Source of the DNA: CAVRZY01 sp963725415
Lineage (GTDB): Bacteria > Acidobacteriota > Terriglobia > Bryobacterales > Bryobacteraceae
Assembly: GCA_963725415.1 (NCBI GenBank)
Contig: CAVRZY010000151.1
Coordinates: 1 to 15,235, forward strand
Length of the DNA stretch: 15,235 nt
Reading direction: 5' to 3'
Of the stretch, positions 1-7,240 are shown piece by piece; position 1 is the first letter of the stretch; each line of letters starts with the position of its first letter. The position numbers and the translations under genes are program-made. The notes beneath the pieces were generated by a model, which saw nothing but the letters and a program-made list of their open reading frames with translations, did not search any database and was not told where the DNA came from.

Positions 1-993
1 TATTCCTTCAAGAAGTAATCCGCCAGCAGCGGGAATCCTCGTCGACGGTCGCGCAGCGGCGGCACGTAAAAGGGGATCACGTTCAACCGGTAAAAACAGG
101 TCCTCGCGAAAATTACCCCGTTCGATTTCCTCTTCCAGGTGCTTGTTGGTAGCCGCGATGACGCGCACGTCCACCTGGATAAACTCCGAAGCGCCTACCG
201 GCTCGAAGCGGTGCTCGTCCAGCGCCCGCAAAACCTTGGCCTGCGTCTTGAGGCTCATGTCGCCCACTTCATCCAGAAACAGCGAGCCCCCGTCGGCCCG
301 TTGGAACTTGCCGATTTTGTCTTCGCTGGCTCCGGTGAAGGAGCCTTTGCGGTGACCGAACAGCTCGCTCTCGATGAGTTCTTCGGGTATCGCGGCGCAA
401 TTGACCTCGACGAAAGGCTCGCCGGTGCGCGCGCTCAGGGCATGGATGGCGTGCGCCACCAGTTCCTTGCCGGTCCCGCTTTCCCCGTAAATCAATACCC
501 GGCCATTGGTGCCCGCCATCAGCGCCATCTGCTGGCGCAGCGCTTTCATGGGCACGCTCTCGCCGATGATGCGGTACTCCTGGGGGCCTTCCCGCAGCCG
601 CGCGTTTTCCAGCTCCAGCCGCCGGTGCCGGATGGCGTTCTTGGCCACAATCGAGACTTTCTGGATGGTCAGCGGCTTCTCCAGAAAATCGAAAGCGCCC
701 AGCTTGGTGGAACGGACCGCTGTTTCGATGCTGCCGTGTCCGGAGATCATGACCACCACGGGCCGGTCCGAAAGCGGGATTTCCTGGATCGAGGCCAGCG
801 TCTCCAGCCCGTCCATCCCCCCCAACCACACATCCAGCAACACCAGCTCGTAGTTCCGCAGCTTCACTTCCTCCAGGCAGCGCTCCCCGCTCTCGACCGC
901 CACCGCCTGGTAGCCCTCATCCTCCAGCACCCCGCAAAGCGATTGCCGGATGCCGGGCTCATCATCCACCACCAACACACGCCGGCGCCTCAT
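1..993 (-). CDS. ntrX: NtrX-like sigma-54-dependent response regulator (3' end off window, frameshifted)
   Basis: Cytoplasmic transcription activator, predicted to be phosphorylated by the NtrY kinase encoded just upstream and to drive sigma-54 promoters. The start is the ATG at 993. Residues 1-120 form a receiver domain: acidic D10/D11, phosphoacceptor D54 in LLDVWLGGMDG, the ISGHG switch and K106 in FLEKPL. The LDVWL and ISGHGSIETAV signatures are typical of NtrX. A sigma-54 AAA+ domain follows: Walker A GESGTGKE (170-177), GSFTGA loop (217-222), Walker B GGSLFLDEV (235-243). After REDLF (residue 300, about base 94) the frame breaks at a run of five A (92-96). Removing one base restores FYRLNVIPFYVPPLRDR, the expected family continuation, up to the window edge. 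The rest of the AAA+ domain and the DNA-binding domain lie outside. Family call is firm; whether the frameshift is real is uncertain. Confidence 0.88.
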   Translation of the reverse strand, partial: MRRRRVLVVDDEPGIRQSLCGVLEDEGYQAVAVESGERCLEEVKLRNYELVLLDVWLGGMDGLETLASIQEIPLSDRPVVVMISGHGSIETAVRSTKLGAFDFLEKPLTIQKVSIVAKNAIRHRRLELENARLREGPQEYRIIGESVPMKALRQQMALMAGTNGRVLIYGESGTGKELVAHAIHALSARTGEPFVEVNCAAIPEELIESELFGHRKGSFTGASEDKIGKFQRADGGSLFLDEVGDMSLKTQAKVLRALDEHRFEPVGASEFIQVDVRVIAATNKHLEEEIERGNFREDLFLPVERDPLLRAAAARPSTRIPAAGGLLLEGI

Positions 994-999
994 GGAAGT

Positions 1000-1092
1000 C
1001 TCGCGCCAAGACGCAAAGACCCCGCAAAGCGCGCAAAGAAAACCTCATTCATTGCTTGGCGTTCTTTGCGCGAACTTTGCGTCTTTGCGTGA
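1000..1092. repeat. Palindromic GCAAAGACGC-type intergenic repeat, copy 1
   Basis: Imperfect long hairpin filling most of the 106-bp gap between ntrY and ntrX. The paired arms are 1011-1020 with 1081-1090 (ACGCAAAGAC, perfect), 1024-1029 with 1075-1080 (GCAAAG, perfect) and 1030-1040 with 1062-1072 (CGCGCAAAGAA, perfect), leaving a loop of about 21 nt. It shares the word CGCGCAAAGA followed by (A)CGCCAAGC with the hairpin at 10515-10582. It would be transcribed inside the ntrYX mRNA. Confidence 0.8.
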
Positions 1093-1099
1093 AACCTCT

Positions 1100-2912
1100 T
1101 CATGCGCGGTTCTCCAGCGGAGGGATCTCGACAATGAAGCGCGCGCCCGTCGGGTCGTTGTCTTCCACACGAATGCTGGCCTCGTGCTCCAGAAGGATGT
1201 GATGCACGATGGCCAGCCCCAGTCCGGTCCCACGCCCCTTGGTCGAGAAATAGGGCAGGAACAACTTGTCCTTGTCCTCCGGGGAAATGCCGCAACCCGT
1301 GTCGGCGACAATCAGTTCCAGGCTTTCGGCGGGGCCGCTGCGAGTAGCCACATAGAGCTGCCTGACGGGCGAGTCCTGCATGGCATCGGCGGCGTTATCG
1401 ACCAGGTTCACGACCACCCGCTTGAACTGCTCCCGGTCGATGTTCACCGGCGGCAGGCTGGGCGCCAGCTCCTTGTGGAGCTCGATTCCGTTCAAGCGCC
1501 CGGCGAACACCCCCAGGGCGTTCTCGACGACCTCGTTGAGATCGCAGGGCTCCGGCTGCGCGGTCGGGAAACCCGCGAATTGCGAGAACTCGTTGACCAG
1601 GGTCTTGACCGATTCCACCTCGTGGGCGATGGTGGTGGTGCACTCCTGCAGGATGCGCGCGGTTTCCGGAGGCGTTGACACCCGCTTCGAGCTGGCGCGC
1701 GATGCGCTCCCCGCACAGCGCTATGGGCGTCAGTGGATTCTTGATCTCGTGAGCGATCCTGCGGGCCACCTCGTGCCAGGCCGCCGCCTTCTGCGCCCGC
1801 AGCAGCTCGCTGGTGTCCTCCAGCACCAGCACAAACCCGGAAGTCAGCTTGTCCTCCAGCGCCGACACCGTGGCCGCCAGATGCAGCGTGCCCCGTTCCC
1901 TCTTCAGCTCGAGCTGTCGCGAGGCCACCCCGCTCCGCCGCGCGCGCTTCATCAGGTACTTGATCCCGGCCGTATCTTCGCGTGAAAACAGGTCCTCCAG
2001 ACGCACCGCGCCGGCCACTTTTTCCGCCGGGAGGATCTGGCTCAACGCGCGATTCACTTTCTGAATCCTGCCATCGGAAGTCAGCGAGAGCACGCCCGTC
2101 GGAATGCTCTCCAGAATGGCTTCGGTGAAGCGGCGGCGGCTTTCCAGTTCCCGGCTGTTGGCTTCCAGTTCCTGGGTCATCTCGTTGAAGGCGCGCACCA
2201 GGGTGGCCAGTTCGTCCACGGCTCGGACCCGCACACGGTACCCCAGGTTGCCCTTTCGCACCTCCCCGGCGGCATTCAGCAAGGCCGAGATGGGGTTCGA
2301 GATCTGCTTGGAAAGAAACAGGGCGATCCAGGTGGCCACGAACAGAATGAACAGCGTGATCAGCAACAGCAGCAGCAGGTAGAACTGCCGGATGCTCTTG
2401 CGCTTGTTGGCCAGTTCATCGTACTCGCGGATGTAGCGCTGGATCTCGGCCTCTTTGTCCTTGATGTCGAGGCGCCGTTTGGGGTCGGTGGTGTCGCGGG
2501 CCTCGCGCCCCAAGACCTCCGCGATCTGCGACAGTTCCAGCTTGACGCCCTCCGCCGGCCGGCTGAACCATTTGTCGAGGTTGCGGTTCAAGACCGAGAC
2601 GCTCCACAACACCAGGAAGAACACCGGCATGAAGCTCAGGGCCAGCGCCCCGGTGACCAGCTTGGTTCGGATGCGCGAGCCTTCCTGGTTGCTGCGCCGC
2701 TCGATGTACAGCTTTAGCCCCGTGCGGAACAGGATGAACCCCAGCGTCACCGTCAGCAGGAAGACCAAGGTCGAGACCGCCCAGTAAAGGAACGTCTGCT
2801 CCGGGCTGGTAGGACCGAACTCGCCGAAGGTGAACGAGCCCTGCCAGATCACCAGGGTGGCCGAGACAACCAGCAGAACGATGCCTGCCCCGTAAAGGAA
2901 CCGCTTTTTCAT
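1100..2912 (-). CDS. ntrY: NtrY-like membrane sensor histidine kinase (frameshifted)
   Basis: Inner-membrane sensor kinase, the likely partner of the downstream NtrX regulator. From the ATG at 2912 there are hydrophobic segments near residues 5-23, 42-62, 85-108 and 177-200, then HAMP (about 200-255), PAS (about 262-370) and a HisKA H-box around H388 (HEIKNPLTPI). After EAG (residue 411) the frame breaks at about 1679-1683. The next frame continues STPPETARILQECTTTIAHE, then the ATPase boxes NLVDNAADAM, VADTGCGI and STKGRGTGLGLAIV, to the stop at 1100. Deleting one base joins the halves into a normal full-length kinase. A TTG at 2924 is possible, but the ATG at 2912 has AAAAGG just upstream. 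The gap to ntrX is 106 bp and holds a hairpin repeat. If the frameshift is real, the kinase would lose its ATPase domain. Confidence 0.88.
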
Positions 2913-2924
2913 CAGCCTTTTCAA

Positions 2925-2930
2925 ATTATA
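2925..2930 (-). promoter_or_regulatory. Candidate -10 box for ntrYX
   Basis: A perfect TATAAT on the minus strand, between the receptor terminator and the ntrY start. A weak -35 candidate TTTCCA lies at 2949-2954 (18-nt spacer). A transcript from here would begin only a few bases before the ATG at 2912, giving an almost leaderless mRNA. That makes this either an unusual promoter or a chance match. Confidence 0.4.
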
Positions 2931-2950
2931 CGGTGCAGACCCGGCGCCTG

Positions 2951-2988
2951 GAAAAACAAAAGGGCCTACCGCAGCCGGCGGGAGGCCC
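2951..2988 (-). terminator. Rho-independent terminator of the minus-strand receptor gene
   Basis: On the minus strand, GGGCCT (2988-2983) pairs with AGGCCC (2967-2962), with an inner CCGC/GCGG stem, and is followed directly by TTTTGTTTTTC. It lies 18 bp past the receptor stop at 3006 and insulates that gene from the ntrY promoter region. Confidence 0.9.
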
Positions 2989-3005
2989 GAGGACTTCCGG
3001 TTCGA

Positions 3006-6000
3006 TTAGAAGGTGAAGCGGATCGCCAGCCGCAGGTTGCGGGCAGTCTGGAACACCTGCGGCAACCCGTAGCGGCTTGCCAGGGTCAGGGGGGCTTGCA
3101 CGTTGGCAAAAGCTCCCGTGCCGTTCAGCGCATCCACGTAGTTGTAGCCCTTCATCACCTTGGCCCAGTCAACCCCCAGGTCGCCCGGGAATCGCGACGG
3201 CCGCGAGGGATTGATCAGGTTGGTGGGGATGGCAAATTCGTAATACGACACCCCGGACCGCTGATTGAACAGGTTGGAGGCAAGGACTTCGAAAGTCATC
3301 CGCAGGTTCTCGCGATCCTTGCTCATGCGGACCTCATGGCGCACCGAGAGATCGGTCTGGAGGAAGTTGTCGCTGCGCGCGTCGTTCACCACGGCACTCT
3401 TCTGGAAGTCGCCAGTCGTGGCACGGGTGAACGTCACGAAATTGCCGCGACCCTCCGCCCACTGACACGCCGACGAGGTGCCCACCACGGGCAAGCAGCT
3501 ACTGATCGACGTACCCTGGTAAGCGGCCTGGGTGACGCCGAACAGGGTCTCCATCCCAGCCCACCTGAGCCGATAGAAGCCATAGCCCTTGGCGGTGTGC
3601 GGACGGTCGGTAGACAGCGGCCCGTCGTCGATCTGACCGCTGGGAAGGTAGGTCATGGTCGGTATGTCGAACGCACGGTGATTGTTGGGGGAATGACGGC
3701 CGCCGGCCCCATCCGTGGGATCGGTGTTGGTCAAGCCGGCGTAGTTGCCCTCCAGCTTGCTGTAGGTATAGGAGATGGCCCCGAACCATCTGCCAATCAT
3801 CGCTCTCTTGGCCAGGCGGAACTCCACCCCGTCGTAGCGGCGGATGGCCCCAATCGTGGGCGGGCACTCCGCACAGAACGCCACGGTGGTCAGATAATTG
3901 ACCCCCTTATCGTCGGGGATAACCATCGGACGATGCAGCACGTCGGCGAACGTCGTGCCTGGGTTGCCAATGTAGAAACCCAGGTTGTCGGTGATCGCCA
4001 TGTCCTCGATGGTGCGATCCAGGCGCTTGCGCGAATACCGGGTCTCCAGGCTCCAGACCGGCGTAATGGCCCAATCCACTCCGGTCACAAACTCATGCTG
4101 CAACATGGGCTTCATGGTGGGGGAGATGGCTGGGTCACGCGGATCCGCCTTGGTGGCCCGGAAGTCCACGTTTTCGATGAAGCGGCCCACGTTAACACCC
4201 GGCGCTGGACCGGTAGCCGGACAGCCGCCGCCCTGTGGATAGGTCGGCGTGATCGCGGCAAAGTTCGTATCATCCATGGCGTAATAGCAGTTATGCCAGT
4301 AGTCGCTGCCGAACGAGCCGCGCGCCAAGCCCATCTTCATGATGTCATAGAACTTGCCGTAACTGGCATAGATCTTGAGCTTGCCGTTGTGCAGCACGTC
4401 GTAGGCGCCGCCAATGCGCGGAGCAATTTTGTCGCCCCAGCCGAACTCCAGCGTGGGGAAGCGCTTCGGATCGTAAGGAGGCTGACGCTCCTGGTCGAAG
4501 CGGATACCCACGTTGAGGGTCAGACCGTGGCCCACGGTCCAGTTGTCCTGGATGTACAGCGCGTGAGCAAACTGCTGGTCCGCACCGCTATTGGTGACGC
4601 CCGTGCCCACGACGAAGTACCCGTACCGGCCCTGACATATCGATTTACCGTAGTTCGTCAGGTTCGCCGCCTTGATTCCGTCGCAGGCCGTGGTGCTGGT
4701 GACCGGCTCATAGCTTTGCCCCCAGAACAGGTTCACGGCGCCCCCGTTGAAGTTACGCAGAACATCATTCGATTGCCGCTGCCAGAAGTACCCCCCTTTG
4801 AAGGTGTGAGTGCCGCTCAGAAAGTGGCTGAAGTACGAAGCATCCGCGTTAAAGCTCGTTGCGCTTGTAGGCGTCGAACGCGGTAGGCGAGGTTGTTCGG
4901 GATGTTGGCAAAGCCCGTCGTGTTAAACGATGAGCTGGGGAACGCCTGGTCCGCCAGATCCCTGCTGGCCGCGTTGACGGTCGCCTGGTAGAGGTAGCGA
5001 GTGCCGACCGGGGTTCCGCGCTGTTCGGTGTTGGAGAAGAAATAGCCGTAGCGGGCGCTGACCACCAGCTTGGCGGTTGGCGTCCAGTCGCCGCCGAAGG
5101 TGTAAACCGCGACCGGATTGACCGAGCCGACATCCGAGCGAAGCGTATTGGGATCGGTCGTGGCGCCGGTATTCCTTTGCCCGGCAGCGCTGTCCTGGCC
5201 GCCCAGCGCTCCGCTGGTCCGCCAATAGGCGTAGTTCCAGGCGCCAAACACGCGCAACTGGTTGAAAACGCCATAGTCCAACCGGTTGTACGCGTTGTGC
5301 TCGGTAGTGGTTACACTCAAAGCCCGGGGTCCCGGATTTGCACCCGTGAAGCTCGTCGTACGGCGAGTCGTGGTCAAAGCCGGGATATAGCTGCTGAACA
5401 TCCACAACTTGTCCTTAAGCAGTGCGCCGCCGACCTGGTAGCCAGGCTCGACGATGTTCCGCTGGTCTTTCTTCGCCATGTAGAACTCGGGAGTGCCGTC
5501 GAGACGCCTGGCCGTGTTAAGTTGCGCCAGGTCGGGGTTTAACCGCAGACCGCGGTCCCCATCGTTGGCGTTGAGCGAGTTGGAGCGCAAGTAAGTCAAG
5601 AGCGCGCCATGCCAGTCATTGGAGCCACGCTTGGGAACCGCGTTGATCACCCCGCCCAGCGCGCCACCGTGCTCGGCCTCGAAGCTGCTCGACTTGATCT
5701 GGATCTCTTCAATGAAGTCGATCTGGAAGTTCTTGCCGGTACCACCGTTCTGGATGTTCGTGGTGTTCACGCCATCGATCAGGTACACGTTCTCCGAGTC
5801 GCTGGCCCCATCAATCTGGTAGCCGTTACCGCGGTCGACGCTGTTCTGTAGCGGCTCCATGCGCGCCCCGGGAGCAAAGGGGATCAGCGACTGGAAGGAG
5901 CGCCCTACAGGAATGTTGTCCAAGACGTCGCGCGGCACCGTTACCGCCACCTTGCTCTGGGTTGTGTCCACCAGGGGAGCCGCGGCCGGAGACTTCCACC

Positions 6001-6362
6001 GTCTCCGCCAGCGTGCCCACCTGAAGCTGCACCTCGATATTGGGCAAGCGGCCCACTGTCAAGTCAATGCCGCTCTGCTTGTAGGTGCGGAATCCGACCG
6101 CACTCACCGTCATGGTGTACTCACCCGGGGGAAGGGCAGCGAAACGGTAGTTGCCCGAAGCGTCGGTCTGTACTCTCCTGGTTCCGATCAGCGCAGGGCC
6201 GGAGACCTCGATGGTCGCGCCGGTTATCACAGCTCCGGAAGGATCCTTGACGCTCCCCTGAAATGCTGTTGTCGTTTCCTGTGCGAACGCACACGGCAAC
6301 ATCAAGAGCGCGATCAGTACCACCGGCAGCAGCACCCACTTTCCTATGTGGGGACGATACAT
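3006..6362 (-). CDS. Oar-like TonB-dependent outer-membrane receptor (three apparent frameshifts)
   Basis: Predicted outer-membrane receptor; substrate unknown. The ATG at 6362 has a strong AGGAGG (6368-6373) five bases upstream. A signal peptide ends near CAFA|QE (about residue 27). A carboxypeptidase-regulatory-like beta-sandwich follows (FQGSVKDPSGAV to LPNIEVQLQVG), then a plug (YQIDGASDSENVYLIDGVN) and a long barrel ending in LRLAIRFTF. The coding text occupies three frames. One extra base near 5987 restores VSAAAPLVDTTQSK. One near 4879 restores AYRFDAYKRNE. One near 4854 restores NEFNADASYFSHF. Corrected length is about 1,118 residues, normal for the family. Eight cysteines fall in four close pairs in the C-terminal half. 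An annotation pipeline would mark this as a pseudogene; I favour sequence error because the domain content is complete. A terminator follows at 2951-2988. Confidence 0.87.
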
Positions 6363-6508
6363 ATATGCCTCCTAGTAAAATAGGGACTCAAGGGATTCGA
6401 ATCCGATGTCGGTTGGAAATCGGGGTTCAGGACAGGGTTCCTCTCCTGCGCCTGGCCCGCGTTGAGCTTCAGTCCTTGCATGTTCGATCTCAGGCCGGTC
6501 GTAGCCGC

Positions 6509-6545
6509 CGAAACCGCAGACTATTGGGGGGACAGGCCGGTTTCG
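6509..6545. promoter_or_regulatory. Inverted repeat in the leader of the minus-strand receptor
   Basis: CGAAACCG (6509-6516) is the exact reverse complement of CGGTTTCG (6538-6545), with a 21-nt loop. If the promoter at 6583-6611 is used, this hairpin would form near the 5' end of the receptor's leader RNA. No function is recognised. Confidence 0.4.
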
Positions 6546-6582
6546 TTGGTCATCGCCGTGCGCGGCATGATGAACGTGAGCA

Positions 6583-6611
6583 ACTATACCACTTCTCGAA
6601 CGCCGGCGCAA
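6583..6611 (-). promoter_or_regulatory. Candidate promoter for the minus-strand receptor
   Basis: The minus strand reads TTGCGC (6611-6606), a 17-nt spacer, then TATAGT (6588-6583) preceded by TGG, giving an extended -10. It points toward the receptor ATG at 6362 and would leave a leader of about 210 nt. The -35 is only a half match. Confidence 0.35.
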
Positions 6612-6740
6612 ACCGTTTGACGGGCGAGACGTAATCCCTGACCTAACCCCTAGTCTTCAAACTGCTCCTTGTCCGTCGTATTGTACCACGGTCTTGAGTT
6701 TTTCAAGATCGGAAACCCCCAAAAATCCCAAAACTGTCCT

Positions 6741-6778
6741 GGCCAGTCCCCCTGTTGCAAACCGCAACAGGCCTGGCC
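6741..6778. promoter_or_regulatory. Nested double inverted repeat
   Basis: The inner stem CCTGTTGC (6751-6758) pairs with GCAACAGG (6764-6771) across AAACC. The outer stem GGCCAG (6741-6746) pairs with CTGGCC (6773-6778). There is no T-run on either side, so it is not a classical terminator. It could be an operator or an RNA structure. Confidence 0.5.
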
Positions 6779-6908
6779 TCCTCGCTGTGAGACTCTGCTG
6801 CGCCGCACCAGCCGCGTCATGGCTGTGGTTTGGTGCACTTCACAAGCCAAAGTCGAAGGAACGGCAAGTCGTTGAACTTGAGAAGGAATTGGTCTGGGAA
6901 GCTGAAAC

Positions 6909-6926
6909 ACAGACATGAATGTCTGT
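6909..6926. promoter_or_regulatory. Perfect 18-bp palindrome, candidate operator
   Basis: ACAGACAT, GA, ATGTCTGT: two exact 8-bp half-sites with a 2-bp centre, the geometry of a dimeric regulator site. It lies in the divergent spacer about 315 bp before the plus-strand receptor start. A smaller CTGT/ACAG repeat follows at once (6933-6944). The binding protein is unknown. Confidence 0.45.
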
Positions 6927-7189
6927 ACTGCGCTGTAAACACAGGACTTGCGGGCAGGTGGCGGAGGGATCGTTGCCCTGGTTCGGGTGGTCACAGCGTC
7001 AGTGAGGTCACCGGACTTCTCCTCTTTTTGGGAGTTGCCGACTATGGTGTTTTGAAGATTCATGATGCTCCCGAGACCAGGCTGAAGGAGGATCGGAGGG
7101 GGCGCTGTGAAGACCACTTAGTGTTTCCCATGGGTTTCAGAGGTGGGCCGGCGGACTCCTGGAGACCCCGCCCCAGTTGGCCCGCTGTT

Positions 7190-7198
7190 TGCTATACT
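7190..7198 (+). promoter_or_regulatory. Extended -10 promoter for the plus-strand receptor
   Basis: TGCTATACT combines a TG extension with a near-consensus TATACT. Transcription would start near 7205, giving a leader of about 36 nt before the ATG at 7241. No -35 match is visible, which extended -10 promoters can tolerate. Confidence 0.5.
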
Positions 7199-7240
7199 GA
7201 GGGCATCTGGGAAAAACTTGGGAAACCTCAGGAGGGGTAC

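Larger units (their letters stand above)
6363..7240. other. Long divergent intergenic region between two receptor genes
   Basis: About 880 bp separate the divergent receptor starts. Open frames here are low-complexity, lack good ribosome-binding sites and resemble no family I know. I see no tRNA or recognisable riboswitch. It does contain several inverted repeats and promoter-like elements, listed separately, so it is best read as a double promoter and leader region. Confidence 0.6.

Noticed and set aside
139..1092. 317-residue plus-strand open frame
   Set aside because: Antisense to the NtrX-like regulator, which carries intact receiver and AAA+ motifs in the other strand.
3096..4886. 596-residue open frame on the plus strand
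   Set aside because: It lies antisense to the minus-strand receptor, whose translation has clear family motifs. The plus frame is open because of codon bias and shows no domain.
6393..6404. GGATTCGAATCC, resembling a tRNA T-arm or att site
   Set aside because: The flanking bases do not form a T-stem, no acceptor or anticodon arm is present, and there is no integrase. It is a short palindrome only.
6741..6778. Intrinsic terminator
   Set aside because: Strong stem, but no T-run on either strand and no gene ending next to it.
6650..7117. 155-residue minus-strand frame in the divergent spacer
   Set aside because: Low-complexity composition, no domain, no convincing start signal, and it overlaps palindromes that better fit a regulatory role.
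6830..7240. N-terminal extension of the plus-strand receptor
   Set aside because: Open only by chance. The signal peptide and AGGAGG fix the start at 7241.
6363..7240. Cobalamin or similar riboswitch before the receptors
   Set aside because: I could not find the conserved B12-box or another known aptamer core; only generic hairpins are visible.
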